From contig CAYLJJ010000007.1 in NCBI GenBank assembly GCA_964384025.1, positions 1 to 64,000 on the forward strand: DNA of 64,000 nt. The letters are read 5' to 3'. The stretch comes from CAYLJJ01 sp964384025. GTDB lineage: Bacteria; Myxococcota_A; Bradymonadia; UBA7976; UBA1532. The position numbers and the translations under genes were made by a program. This document shows, piece after piece, positions 27,701 to 36,324 of this stretch. The notes under the pieces are model-generated. The model did no database searches. It was not told the origin of the DNA and worked only from the letters and a program-made list of their open reading frames with translations. Within the stretch, counting starts at the first letter, position 1. The number at the start of each line of letters is the position of its first letter.

Positions 27701-28095
27701 TCTTCTGAGCAATCAGCCTGACCAGAGTGAAAGAAGAGGGCGGCTTTCAGTAAAGTCCCAGCCCCCAAAGGCAATTCGACAGATCCATCAACCAGCTCCC
27801 CTTCACCTCTGAGTTGCTCTCTCAGCTCAAGATCTCCTCTGATCCACTCCAAACGAAAGAGAAAGTCAAGGGAGCCATCCTCGACCTCAAGCAGGAAGCA
27901 AGCGGTGTTCTCTGGTCCAAGCTGCTCTGCTAGAGTGATACGACAAGACTCTAACTTTAGAGCTTCTTCGATCTGAACAGAGATCTCAGCAAACTCAATG
28001 ATGGTCTTGGTCTCAGAGCAGGCGCTGAGCAGGAGGAGCATCAGGCCGAGGACTCCTGAGCCTCCTCCAAGGCAACAGAGCTTGAAGGGACGCAT
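24730..28095 (-). CDS. lipoprotein with MopE-like repeats and a Gly-rich collagen-like region
   Basis: A 1121-residue lipoprotein (hydrophobic signal ending L-L-S-A-C, Cys at 26). Residues about 180-555 carry six D-G-x-D-N-D-C-D-G-x-x-D-E motifs, the repeat of the copper-responsive MopE protein and many Myxococcota surface proteins, and likely calcium or metal sites. Residues about 625-790 look like a parallel beta-helix domain (F-P-L-K-T-L-K-A-A-I-E-L-A). Residues about 790-1030 are very Gly-rich with collagen-like G-x-x runs. The C-terminus has paired Cys. GGAG precedes the ATG at good spacing. Only three bases separate it from the PEGA gene upstream. Function is unknown; surface structure is inferred. 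Confidence 0.8.
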   Translation of the reverse strand: MRPFKLCCLGGGSGVLGLMLLLLSACSETKTIIEFAEISVQIEEALKLESCRITLAEQLGPENTACFLLEVEDGSLDFLFRLEWIRGDLELREQLRGEGELVDGSVELPLGAGTLLKAALFFHSGQADCSEDSIDGGCEGQSCILKLSQPLKEAEDKAAFDFCEGSVCAVSWAEGKGGDPCDGKDNDCDGETDEDLYLADLQLGVCENSLKVCQEGEEDEPNREIEPNYSELFSDYQLDEERCDGLDNDCDGEVDENLLGCCPGEGTQAPCGVNQGVCELGVKTCILDPGGDETFPSLYWGRCENAEGDPVNQGQDEICDGLDNDCDGQIDEGLRRDLGPCRGEEPYCPEGAECIEESCMAEVVELGSPCVVGLGQCRAEGVYRCYPEAPKGPSCSVNELPNSTEICDGIDNDCDGEVDEDFQELLGQSCSIGVGLCQRSGLTICALHIPGEVTACDVQPGLPEPEICDGVDNDCNGAVDDPFHQLRLPCSRGTGSCQTSGVWICDQENRRQLRCDAPDPESEAELCDGEDNDCDDLIDEDFDLNNDLLNCGACGQICDLPHAESGCVGGECLLLNCEAQYLDVDGIVENGCECRPGEDDPPDLSFTDSNCDGVDGVEDAVFVSTTHGQDGTMGNMEFPLKTLKAAIELAQTLRTDIYIERGRYDLLEGLSEEEVTETRQTGFLIPSGVNIYGGYQRISAEVWGRSDREENPTVLTGAAVVLNYRDLEEETLLENLIVEAEDASAETSSVALLAIDVSNLLTLRAVTLIAGQGGPGRAGTPGREGSPGGPGNPGELGEHGTGTGGIGRVNSSCPEGSRGGSGGDGAANQAGEDGLSGGGPEEEAAEGGAGGRTDAVDGLPGDPGQAGEHGENAPNLLMTSGKINSLTKLWIPRPSPSPGAGSNGRGAGGGGGGSSSIPGSKGSGGGAGGTGGCPGLGAGQTTGGGGSFALQIVGGMVKLQAVRLRSGQGGTGGQGGSGGLGGLGGMGGLGGLSPESCPACGVGGDGGIGGDGGCGGHSPGGPGGPSFGIFRVSTSSSREHIENSQFRFLDEEGHPIFDEALEEVIAQSIFLDLPGRPGEAGFREGCGEAAMEGPENFSLPVGCCQRGPGADSCGNLSTCGS

Positions 28096-28098
28096 CTA

Positions 28099-29205
28099 TC
28101 ACTCCACCTTGAAGAGCGTGGGGGCCCAGCGATCCAGCTCTGGAAGCGCATCAACTGGGTTCAAACTTTTTCCAAAATGAGCCTTCCAGAACTGGCTCAG
28201 AGCGGGATGGTGAGCATCTACTTGACGAGAGAAGGAGAACTCTCTGCGCTCCAAGCCTGCGTCACCATAACTAAAAATGGTCAGTTTAAAGCCCTTCTGT
28301 TTCTTTTTTAGATAGGCTGCTACAAGCTCAGAGACTCTGAAACGCTCCGCCATCTGAAAGAAGAGATCGGCGATATAGCTCTCGCTAAAAGCCTCTGAGC
28401 CTTCAAAACTGAGCTGGGCAAGGGTGTCGTAATCCTTCTTGCGATTCCTGGCTTTCTTAAGACGCGCTTGAAGGGAAATGCTCTCCCCCCGGTGAAGGGT
28501 GATCAACTTTCCCCAACGAGCATAGCCCGCCTTGCGCACCTCCACGAGATGCGGTCCCGCCGAGCTGAAAGGGGCTCCATAGGGGAGCTGTTTGCCGATG
28601 ATCCCCACAGGGCGATTGTCTACATAGACATGCGCACCATCTACATTAGCGCGTAGCTTGAGCTCCCCTGTCCCCGCGATGGTAGTCTTTCCACAACGTT
28701 CAGCGAGGGGTTCAAACTGATCGATTGAGCCGACCGATCCCGCCAAATTTCGGGTGATGGAGACATACTCACAGTAGGCATTAAGGGCCTTCTTTTTCTT
28801 CCCCGCTTTGGAGTGAGCGAGGTAGTAGTAGAAGAAAATCCCTCTCAAGAGCGCTGGATCAGAGGCGTATGGGATCGCCTTATTATAGAACCTCTGGGCA
28901 CGGAAGAGCTGCCCCATCGCTTCATCTGAGTTCTCTTTCTCCAGAGCCCGTTGTGCCTCGTTGAAGTGACGACGGCTCTTTTGTAGCTCTCCCTTGCTGA
29001 TATAGCCGACATCATAACGCAGCTCGATAGGGATGGTCTTGGGGACAGGCTCTCCCTCTCCATGGGCATAGTCGTACATGTTGCGCAGATCACGCTCGAT
29101 CCTCACCGCCGTGTTTGCATCAGCCTCTCCTTGAGTAAAGAGGAGGATGGCGGCTCGGGGAGGAGGCTCAGCGCTCAGGAAGCTGAGAGCCAAGAGCGGC
29201 AACAC
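28099..29205 (-). CDS. PEGA-domain periplasmic protein
   Basis: A 368-residue protein starting at GTG 29205, with GGAG nine bases upstream and a short signal peptide (MLPLLALSFLSA). Residues about 75-160 are TPR-like helices. Residues about 177-245 form a PEGA domain (D-G-A-H-V-Y-V-D-N-R-P-V-G...H-L-V-E-V-R-K-A-G-Y). The rest is unassigned. PEGA domains bind or span cell-surface components. The gene starts two bases inside the end of the TolB-like gene region, consistent with one transcript. Confidence 0.75.
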   Translation of the reverse strand: MLPLLALSFLSAEPPPRAAILLFTQGEADANTAVRIERDLRNMYDYAHGEGEPVPKTIPIELRYDVGYISKGELQKSRRHFNEAQRALEKENSDEAMGQLFRAQRFYNKAIPYASDPALLRGIFFYYYLAHSKAGKKKKALNAYCEYVSITRNLAGSVGSIDQFEPLAERCGKTTIAGTGELKLRANVDGAHVYVDNRPVGIIGKQLPYGAPFSSAGPHLVEVRKAGYARWGKLITLHRGESISLQARLKKARNRKKDYDTLAQLSFEGSEAFSESYIADLFFQMAERFRVSELVAAYLKKKQKGFKLTIFSYGDAGLERREFSFSRQVDAHHPALSQFWKAHFGKSLNPVDALPELDRWAPTLFKVE

Positions 29206-29206
29206 T

Positions 29207-30370
29207 CTAGTTCTCCGTGCTCAGATCACCCTGGAGGAAGGAGACCAAATAGAGGCGCTCCCAGGTCTTCTCCGTGGAGCCTCTTAGCCCCAGGGCCTTA
29301 AAAGCCAGATAGAGCTGTTCACCTCGATTGAAGAGGCTCAGATCTGAATTCAGTTGGGTGCTTGTGTCCAACTCTCCCTTACTGGAGCCGTCGATTCGGA
29401 CCCACTGGATGGGGTTATCTCGCTTAAAGTCCTTCTTGACATAAAGGAGCGTGCTCCCATCTGGCGTCCAAACAGGGCCATTGTGATCATCGACCACGAT
29501 ATCTGTATCCAGCTTTAAAGCCCCACTGCCGTTCAAGTTGATCACCCAGAGATCAAAAGTCTTATCGTTCTTCTGCTCTTTATTGGAGTAGAAAGCGATC
29601 TTGCGAGCATCAGGAGACCAACTGGGACGAATCTCATCTGCCTTCCAGTTTGTAACCATCTTCAGCGTCTCTCTGGGACGGCTTGGATCTGCGATGAGGC
29701 CAATATCTTGAGCCTCGTTGTTGGCTTGGCTGCGGGTGAAGAGGAGATAGTTTTTCTTAGGAGCCCAGCGAGGTCGAAACTCTGTGGATGAGGGCCAAAA
29801 GGTGAGCTGGTTGGGATCTTCACTCTCCCCTTGAAGATCCAAAAGCATGATATCTCCAGAGTTCTTCTGTTGAGAGGTAAAAGCGATATAACGACCGTCA
29901 GGAGACCAAGAGGGTTGACCATCATTGCCTGAGTTGCGTGTCAGCCAACTTCCATCAGCGAAGAGGTCAAAATTCCTCTTTAAACCAACGCTACTGAAAA
30001 CATAGGGCTTACTCAGCAGCTTCATGTTTGGCGCCCACTCAAACTCTACGATGGGGGCTTTGCGACCCCCCCCCAGAAGATCTCGGGCTCGCCCCCGCCC
30101 TGTGTTTACCTCAACATCCTGTCTTGCTTTGCGCATACCAGGGCTGAATTTGATGATCCAAGTTTCCCGAGCATCTTTTTTGGGATGGTAAACTTCATAG
30201 GAGAGTTGTTGACCGTCCGGAGACCAATTTGGAGCGAGGCAGTGGGCTGCGGGACGATCAACTAACTGGCGGGGGGTGCTTACGTCGGCCTGGGCCAAAC
30301 ATGGAAAGAACAGGAACAACGCAAAGGATGCTCCCAGGAATTTCTTGGCTGAGTCTATGTGTTTGATCAT
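29207..30370 (-). CDS. TolB-like beta-propeller periplasmic protein
   Basis: A 387-residue protein with a signal peptide ending F-P-C-L-A-Q-A. It has at least five repeats of the PD40/WD40-like motif (P-x-W-S-P-D-G-x-x-x-A-F-x-S), as in the propeller of TolB. The N-terminal TolB domain is not obvious, so it is called TolB-like rather than TolB. Its ATG overlaps the stop of the upstream TPR gene (ATGA at 30367), and its ribosome site is weak, so translation is probably coupled. Confidence 0.8.
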   Translation of the reverse strand: MIKHIDSAKKFLGASFALFLFFPCLAQADVSTPRQLVDRPAAHCLAPNWSPDGQQLSYEVYHPKKDARETWIIKFSPGMRKARQDVEVNTGRGRARDLLGGGRKAPIVEFEWAPNMKLLSKPYVFSSVGLKRNFDLFADGSWLTRNSGNDGQPSWSPDGRYIAFTSQQKNSGDIMLLDLQGESEDPNQLTFWPSSTEFRPRWAPKKNYLLFTRSQANNEAQDIGLIADPSRPRETLKMVTNWKADEIRPSWSPDARKIAFYSNKEQKNDKTFDLWVINLNGSGALKLDTDIVVDDHNGPVWTPDGSTLLYVKKDFKRDNPIQWVRIDGSSKGELDTSTQLNSDLSLFNRGEQLYLAFKALGLRGSTEKTWERLYLVSFLQGDLSTEN

Positions 30371-31116
30371 CTTTGTTGTTCTTCAAAGTTAATTTTGATT
30401 TGTCGTTCAGCAACCGTCTCTGGACCAGAAAAAATGAAGTAGGCACCTAAACCAGCCACCACAGCAGCTGAACTCCCGATGCCTACATACCACCATAAGT
30501 TTGATTCTGGCGTATCAACGACTACCTGTAGAAAAATTTCAACATCTGGGGTTTCCTCTCCTTGCACGATGGAAAAGGGCACCTTATTCGCTAAATAATC
30601 TCCATAGGGTAAGAATACTCGAGCGGGCAAGCTGATATCTGTTGAGCGAAAGCGCTCTCGGATAGACATAAAACGCTTCTTCTTGGCTGGATTGATCGTC
30701 CCCGTCTTGGATTCAAAGAAGATTCGCCCCTTTTTATTGGTCTCACCTTTGGCCGCTTTAAAGCTGACCTCTCCATAGAGATTGGACATCTCCTCCTTAA
30801 ACTCAGTGACTCGCCTCTTTCGCTTCTTTTCTGTTTTGCTCAGCTTCTCAGCCTCTCCAGCGAAACGAAACGCATCCTCCAAAAGCAGGAGCTTGTAAGA
30901 GCTTCGTCCCAGGTAGTAGACCGTGTGGAAGTCCGCCTTTCCCCCCTTCATCTTATAGGCAGAGCGAAGCTTACTCCGGGCTTGTTTAAAGTGGCCCTTC
31001 TTGAAATAGAGGATGCCCTGATCACGCACATCCTCAAGAGTCACTCCAGGAGCCCCTGCGATCGCTGCTTCTGTGGAGAAGGTGAGAGCAAGAACCGTCA
31101 ACAGGATGAACCTCAT
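30367..31116 (-). CDS. TPR/PEGA-type membrane protein
   Basis: A 249-residue protein. The ATG at 31116 follows GGGAGGGA and gives a signal peptide (MRFILLTVLALTFSTEAAIAG); a longer frame to 31161 would overlap the ATPase gene further. TPR-like helices occur at about 25-95, a beta-rich PEGA-like segment at about 105-195, and one membrane helix near 209-231 followed by a short tail. ATGA overlaps join it to the ABC ATPase gene upstream and the propeller gene downstream. Function unknown. Confidence 0.75.
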   Translation of the reverse strand: MRFILLTVLALTFSTEAAIAGAPGVTLEDVRDQGILYFKKGHFKQARSKLRSAYKMKGGKADFHTVYYLGRSSYKLLLLEDAFRFAGEAEKLSKTEKKRKRRVTEFKEEMSNLYGEVSFKAAKGETNKKGRIFFESKTGTINPAKKKRFMSIRERFRSTDISLPARVFLPYGDYLANKVPFSIVQGEETPDVEIFLQVVVDTPESNLWWYVGIGSSAAVVAGLGAYFIFSGPETVAERQIKINFEEQQR

Positions 31117-32084
31117 CGATCTCCCTCCCGAGGGCTTTGAGCCCCAAAACAGGCGACCCAATGCCCCGCCTTCAACTGTAGAACTCCAGGACGCTCACGG
31201 CGACAGCGCTCCAGGATGCCCAATTTCTGGGCTAAGGGACAAGCAGCTGCGTAGATACATCCCCCCTCGAGGCTCTCTCTCTGCTTGGAAGCCAAAGGAG
31301 GGTGGCCCTTCTCCAAGTCAGCTGCTCGAATCAGCCGCTCTGTGTAGGGATGGCGGGCTGCTCCAAGGACCTCGACAGGGAGAGCCTCAATGATCTGTCC
31401 CTTGAGCATGACAAGGACGCGATCAGCGATGCGACGAACCAAGCCCAAATCGTGGCTTATGATGAGGTAGCTCAGCTGCTCCGCTTTAAGCTCCTTGAGC
31501 AGCTTGATGATCTGAAGCTTGATGGCCGCATCTAGACCGCTGGTGGGTTCATCGGCGACGATAAGTCGAGGCTTTGTCGCCAAAATACGCGCTAAGCCCA
31601 CCCGCCTACGCTCCCCTCCTGAGAGGCTGCTGAGACGCTGTCTCCTGTGCTCCTCAAGACCCACTCGTTTCAGTAGATCCTGGATGTGTGATGAGCGCGC
31701 TTCTCGATCCAGACCGGGACGGTGAAGGCGGAGAGACTCATCAAGCATCTCCTCGACGCTCATCTTGGGGTGCAGGTTGGCCGCCTGATTCTGAAAAATC
31801 ATCTGAAGCTGGCGTCGTGCCTCTCGTAAGGCCTGGCGGTTTAGAGAGAAGAGATCTGCTCCCAGAAACTCAACTCGTCCCTGATCTAGGGTGGTCAGAC
31901 GCAACAGAACCTTTCCCAAAGTTGTCTTGCCACTGCCCGACTCACCGATGAGGGCCAAGATCTCACCCTCATAAAGATCGATATCCACATGATCCAAGGC
32001 ACGAGTAATCCCATGGCGCCTGAGGAGCCCTCCAGAGCGAAACTCCTTGACCAGATCACGCCCTTTAAGGAGCAGGGTGCTCAT
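31113..32084 (-). CDS. peptide/nickel-type ABC transporter ATPase (OppF/DppF-like)
   Basis: A 323-residue ATPase of the oligopeptide importer family. Walker A is G-E-S-G-S-G-K-T-T (about 48-56), the signature L-S-G-G-E-R-R-R-V-G, Walker B L-I-V-A-D-E-P-T-S-G-L-D, and the switch His I-S-H-D-L-G. The C-terminal Cys-rich block with conserved spacing (G-C-x-Y...C-P...C) is typical of the Dpp/Opp subfamily. ATG overlaps the OppD-like stop by four bases (ATGA at 32081). Confidence 0.93.
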   Translation of the reverse strand: MSTLLLKGRDLVKEFRSGGLLRRHGITRALDHVDIDLYEGEILALIGESGSGKTTLGKVLLRLTTLDQGRVEFLGADLFSLNRQALREARRQLQMIFQNQAANLHPKMSVEEMLDESLRLHRPGLDREARSSHIQDLLKRVGLEEHRRQRLSSLSGGERRRVGLARILATKPRLIVADEPTSGLDAAIKLQIIKLLKELKAEQLSYLIISHDLGLVRRIADRVLVMLKGQIIEALPVEVLGAARHPYTERLIRAADLEKGHPPLASKQRESLEGGCIYAAACPLAQKLGILERCRRERPGVLQLKAGHWVACFGAQSPREGDR

Positions 32085-32962
32085 GATAACTGTCCTGAGA
32101 ACTCGGCGGCCTGGAGCAGAGCCTGTGTATAGGGCTCCCGCGCCCCTCGACCCTGGAGCAGGTCATCAGCTTGGGCGGTCTCGATGATGCGCCCCTTCTG
32201 CATGATGATCACACGATCTGCTAGGTAGAGGAGTTCGCGGATATCGTGAGAGATGTAGAGCATGGAGCGACGTTGCTCCTGAAGGAGATCCTGGAAGAGT
32301 TGCACGATCTCTGCTCGAACGGTGGTGTCCAAGCCTGTCGTTGGTTCATCAGCGATGAGGAGCTGTGGCTGTCGGGAGAGAGCCACGGCGATCATCGCGC
32401 GCTGACACATCCCACCAGAAAGTTCATGGGCATAGGAGGAATAAACCCGCTCAGGCTTATTCATCTGCACCTTCTCAAGCCAAGCCAACGCGCTTTCACG
32501 AAGCTGCTCTTTGTTAGAGAGAAGCTTGGCAAGCTTGATGGACTCTTCCACTTGGGCCCCGATGCTCATCAGGGGATCCAGAGAGAGGCGAGGATTTTGG
32601 AAGATGGCGGTCATCATACCCCCCCAAAGGGGCTTCATACGTCTCTTGACTTGGCGTTGCCAACGGCGGCTTTCTTTATACCAGCGTCCCCGCCTCTTCT
32701 TCATCACCTCAGGGAGTCCTGCGAGCAGAGAGTGTCGATGCTCTCCATCTTGAATCTCAATCTCTCCAGAGACGATCCCCGGCTGCCCTTGGATCAGGCC
32801 CAAGATCGCCAACATGCTCATCGTCTTTCCGCTGCCCGACTCACCTAAAATGCCTAAAACCTCAGCAGACTCCAACTCAAAGCTCAGTCGATCTACGACA
32901 CGCCGTCGCCCCTTTGGGGTATCAAACTCGATACAAAGCTCGCGGACCGAGAGGAGGTTCAT
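32081..32962 (-). CDS. peptide/nickel-type ABC transporter ATPase (OppD/DppD-like)
   Basis: A 293-residue ATPase with Walker A G-E-S-G-S-G-K-T, signature L-S-G-G-M-C-Q-R, Walker B L-L-I-A-D-E-P-T-T-G-L-D and I-S-H-D-I-R-E-L. The start at 32962 follows AGGAG with eight-base spacing and overlaps the permease stop (ATGA), so a 32-residue longer frame is rejected. An insertion rich in Arg, Lys and Trp near residues 85-115, between Walker A and the Q-loop, is longer than usual. Confidence 0.92.
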   Translation of the reverse strand: MNLLSVRELCIEFDTPKGRRRVVDRLSFELESAEVLGILGESGSGKTMSMLAILGLIQGQPGIVSGEIEIQDGEHRHSLLAGLPEVMKKRRGRWYKESRRWQRQVKRRMKPLWGGMMTAIFQNPRLSLDPLMSIGAQVEESIKLAKLLSNKEQLRESALAWLEKVQMNKPERVYSSYAHELSGGMCQRAMIAVALSRQPQLLIADEPTTGLDTTVRAEIVQLFQDLLQEQRRSMLYISHDIRELLYLADRVIIMQKGRIIETAQADDLLQGRGAREPYTQALLQAAEFSGQLS

Positions 32963-33768
32963 CTCAGACTCTCCTCTCTTCGAGCGATGAGGTTTCCAAA
33001 GGCCAAGAGCCCTGAGATGGTTAGGATGATGGCGAGCGCAGGGAAGAGCCAGGGCCAAGGTTCCTGTCCCGCTAAGGTTCGGGTTTGGGCCACCATATTA
33101 CCCCAGGAGGGACGAGGCTCCTGAACACCGTAGTCTCCCAAATAGGAGAGCGCTGTCTCTACAAAGAGTACATAGGAGAAGAGATAGGTCCCTTGGCGGA
33201 TTAAGAGAGGCCGACATTGGAGCCAAAGAATGTGATAGAGCAGGATCCAACTGGGGCGAAAACCATGCGCGATATGAGCCAGGATATAATCCTCAGAGGC
33301 TAAAGCCTCCACTTTTCTGCGGATCACCTCAGCGATGGCAGGGACAAAGAGAATCCCGACCACAAAAGCGATCAGATACATAGAGGGGTTAAGGATTGTA
33401 CAGACCAGGATGATGAAGACTAAGCGGGGGAGCGTGTCGATGAGCTGTAACAGGGCCAAGAGCCCGCTGCGGATCCAGCCCTCTGCATAGCCGCTAAAGG
33501 CACCCATCAAAGCGCCCAGCAATAGGGCGATCCCTACAGCCATCAGCCCTGGTAGGAAGAAGGCCTCAGTCCCCTTGATCACGCGCATCAGCACGTCTCG
33601 TCCCTGACCATCGGTTCCAAAGGGGTGAACCAGAGAGGGATCTAGGAGCTGCTGTTCATAGTTCACCGTATCGGCTGGATCAAAAGAGATCAGAGGAGCC
33701 CCCAAGCCCAGCAAGAGCAGCAGGATGATGATAGCTCCACTCATCCAGAGCGCGGCTCTAGCCCCCAC
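32959..33768 (-). CDS. peptide/nickel-type ABC transporter permease (OppC/DppC-like)
   Basis: A 269-residue inner-membrane permease. It starts at GTG 33768, which has GGAGG six bases upstream, and overlaps the preceding permease gene by 11 bases. H-P-F-G-T-D-x-x-G-R-D-V near residues 48-60 is diagnostic of the DppC family. The coupling loop is S-E-D-Y-I-L-A-H-I-A-H-G. About six membrane helices are visible. Confidence 0.92.
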   Translation of the reverse strand: MGARAALWMSGAIIILLLLLGLGAPLISFDPADTVNYEQQLLDPSLVHPFGTDGQGRDVLMRVIKGTEAFFLPGLMAVGIALLLGALMGAFSGYAEGWIRSGLLALLQLIDTLPRLVFIILVCTILNPSMYLIAFVVGILFVPAIAEVIRRKVEALASEDYILAHIAHGFRPSWILLYHILWLQCRPLLIRQGTYLFSYVLFVETALSYLGDYGVQEPRPSWGNMVAQTRTLAGQEPWPWLFPALAIILTISGLLAFGNLIARREESLR

Positions 33769-34735
33769 GAGCGACCTCCCGAGGATCGACCATCGCCTTG
33801 ATAAGATCAGCGAGGAGATGGGAGAGGATAATCACCGCGGTGAACAGCACGCTCAGACCCACGACAACTGGAAAATCACGCACCTTTGAAGCTTCTAAGA
33901 GCACATACCCTGCCCCATCCAGGGTGAAGATATACTCTACGATCACGACTCCCCCAAGGATGATGGGCAGACGAGATGCATAGTTTGAGATGAGTGGGAC
34001 CATTAGATTTCGTGCGAGATGTGGAAAAGTTTTGGCTCCTTTAGCGCGTACGGCGGTGATGAACTGAGCCCTACGCAGACCCAGTAGATCTGCACGAACA
34101 CCATTAAAGAGATCGACAAAGAGCCCATCTCCAGCCATCAAAGCGAAGCCTGCAAAGAGGAAAGGTACCAGCGACTCCGTGTAGATGGGGATGGGATACC
34201 AGATGGGGAGCCCGAAGCCCAAGGCCTCGACATAGTTGTAGATGAACCAGTTCATCCCTTGAGCAAAGAGAACTGCGACCACAAAGGAGGGCGCTGAAGT
34301 GAGAAAATAGAGAGGTCCTGTAAAGAGCTGCTGTCTTGAGCTGGGCTCTCCCATCAGCGCGGCCAAGATCAACGCCAACATCAGACTCAAGAAGAGGGCC
34401 AGAGCGCTCAGACTGATGGTGTTCATAAAGGCAGGCAGCGCCACCTCCATCACCGTTTCTCCTGGAGCAAAGACCAGCGACTCTCCAAAGTCGCCAGAGA
34501 GCGAGCGCCCCAACCAGGAGACGAAGCCGGTAAAAGGATCTCGATCCAAGCCAAATTCAACCATCAACTTGGCCTTTAGCTCAGGAGGTGTCCCCATCGG
34601 GCTGATGGCATCGATGGCATCTCCAGGAGCGCTGCGGATCGTGATATAGATGATGAAGCTGGCTCCAACCAGGAGGAGAAAACCGACGAAGCTCCTCTTG
34701 AGCGTGGCGAGCCCCAACAGGAGGATAGGTTTCAA
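33758..34735 (-). CDS. peptide/nickel-type ABC transporter permease (OppB/DppB-like)
   Basis: A 325-residue permease beginning at TTG 34735, supported by GGGAG eight bases upstream and a four-base overlap with the binding-protein stop. The first membrane helix is followed by P-G-D-A, then F-G-L-D-R-D-P and the loop A-Q-F-I-T-A-V-R-A-K-G-A-K, as in DppB. It pairs with the DppC-like subunit to form the membrane channel. Confidence 0.9.
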   Translation of the reverse strand: MKPILLLGLATLKRSFVGFLLLVGASFIIYITIRSAPGDAIDAISPMGTPPELKAKLMVEFGLDRDPFTGFVSWLGRSLSGDFGESLVFAPGETVMEVALPAFMNTISLSALALFLSLMLALILAALMGEPSSRQQLFTGPLYFLTSAPSFVVAVLFAQGMNWFIYNYVEALGFGLPIWYPIPIYTESLVPFLFAGFALMAGDGLFVDLFNGVRADLLGLRRAQFITAVRAKGAKTFPHLARNLMVPLISNYASRLPIILGGVVIVEYIFTLDGAGYVLLEASKVRDFPVVVGLSVLFTAVIILSHLLADLIKAMVDPREVARGG

Positions 34736-36258
34736 GGATTAAGCTCCCATTCCTTGAAAGAGCTGAAGTAATAATAGGGCTGGATAAAGACATTTTTGAT
34801 CTCTTTACTGATTCCAGAATAGATTTCTAGAGACCAAAGGAAGAAATAAGGTAGGTCTTTATTGAGAACAGCGTGAAGTTTCTTCATCAGCTCTCTATAT
34901 TGTACATAGTCTCTAGTTGATTTCGCCGTATCTAAGAGAGTATCTACATCGGGGTTGTCATACCTTATGAAGTTCATAACCCCTTTGCTATGGAAGAGTG
35001 GATATACATCCTCAACCTCTTCAAACGACCAAACATTCAGAGTCAAATCAAACTTCTTCTTAGAAAAAACCTGTTCACGATAACGAGCATGATCTACATA
35101 CTGAGGACGCACGACGATGCCAACCTTCTTTAGTTGAGCTTGGATTCCAAGAAAGAGCGCTTGATTGCTGGCGAGTTCTTTGTCCATGACAAACTTGAAA
35201 TCCAACTTAGCACGCCCTTTCTTACGTGATCTTCCTCGTTTCTTATAACCCGCGTCAGTAAGAATCTGCTTGGCTTTCTCTATGTTTTGTTCTCTTAGTT
35301 CTATTTCAAAGTTATAAAATGGACTGGACTCTGTAAATGGACCGCTGAGAATATCACCTCGTCCCAGATGAGCTTCTAGCAGATCCTGACGATTGATGGC
35401 CAAGGATATCGCTTCTCGCACTACAGGATCACGAAGAGCTCTGTTCTTATGATTAAAGGCGAGATACCACCAAGAGATAGTGTGATAGGGCTCCAGGGTG
35501 ACCCGATCGCTGTTTTCAAAGAGAGGGATATTTTTGGGTGGCAGGAAGATCACTGCCTGGACACCAGAGTCCTTCCCTGAGTACTGTAGGAGGTTGACCT
35601 GGGCGGACTTATCAGGAGTGTGCTGCATAAGCACCTCGGGGATATGTACTTGGCTCCAATAATCTGGGTTGGCTGTAAGTTGAACGCTGCGTAGACTGTA
35701 TTTTTTGACCTTATAGGGTCCGGTCCCGATCGGTTTTCGATTAAAGCGATCTTTACGACTGATGGCGCTCTTCTTAAAAGCCCCTTTGGGGAGGATCTTG
35801 AAGAAGAATCGCTCCTCCGGTTTATCACCTATTGGTCGATTAAATCCGAAGCGCACCCCATATTTTCCTTCGACGCTGACTTCTCGAATAAAGCCGAACT
35901 TGCTCTTAGCGTTGAAGACTGTCTTGGGGTTTTGAGCAGCTTTGACGGTGAAAGCGACATCATCAGCAGTAAAATCACTGCCGTCGTGCCACTTAACCCC
36001 CTCACGGAGGACAAAGCGGATCCCCATATTGTCAGGCTCCGGCTCCCAAGAGGTAGCCAGAGCACCCTCTACCTCACCGCGTTTGTTCTTGACGACGAGA
36101 GCTTCAAAGATCAACTCCACCATACGAACCGAACTCATATCCTCCGCAAAGAAAGGGAGGAGAGAGGTGGGGCGGGTGTCCTCTGGATAGCGAAAAACCT
36201 GAGCCGAGGCAGACTGGATCAGGAGGAGAAGCAGAAGGCTGCTGAGGAGGGATTTCAT
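34732..36258 (-). CDS. peptide/nickel-type ABC transporter substrate-binding protein (SBP family 5)
   Basis: A 508-residue periplasmic protein with signal peptide MKSLLSSLLLLLLIQSASA. Family 5 features are A-L-A-T-S-W-E, V-K-W-H-D-G-S-D-F-T-A-D-D-V-A-F-T, G-T-G-P-Y-K-V and F-N-H-K-N-R-A-L-R-D-P-V-V-R-E-A-I-S-L-A-I-N-R. The ATG at 36258 is used; an in-frame TTG six bases upstream is possible and AAGGAG could serve either. The ligand is probably a peptide but cannot be read directly. It heads the five-gene importer set. Confidence 0.9.
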   Translation of the reverse strand: MKSLLSSLLLLLLIQSASAQVFRYPEDTRPTSLLPFFAEDMSSVRMVELIFEALVVKNKRGEVEGALATSWEPEPDNMGIRFVLREGVKWHDGSDFTADDVAFTVKAAQNPKTVFNAKSKFGFIREVSVEGKYGVRFGFNRPIGDKPEERFFFKILPKGAFKKSAISRKDRFNRKPIGTGPYKVKKYSLRSVQLTANPDYWSQVHIPEVLMQHTPDKSAQVNLLQYSGKDSGVQAVIFLPPKNIPLFENSDRVTLEPYHTISWWYLAFNHKNRALRDPVVREAISLAINRQDLLEAHLGRGDILSGPFTESSPFYNFEIELREQNIEKAKQILTDAGYKKRGRSRKKGRAKLDFKFVMDKELASNQALFLGIQAQLKKVGIVVRPQYVDHARYREQVFSKKKFDLTLNVWSFEEVEDVYPLFHSKGVMNFIRYDNPDVDTLLDTAKSTRDYVQYRELMKKLHAVLNKDLPYFFLWSLEIYSGISKEIKNVFIQPYYYFSSFKEWELNP

Positions 36259-36324
36259 CGCCAAGCGGCTCCTTGGAGTTCATTCATGGTGCATTCTGGG
36301 AGAGCATTTACCCAGGAGTAGAGA

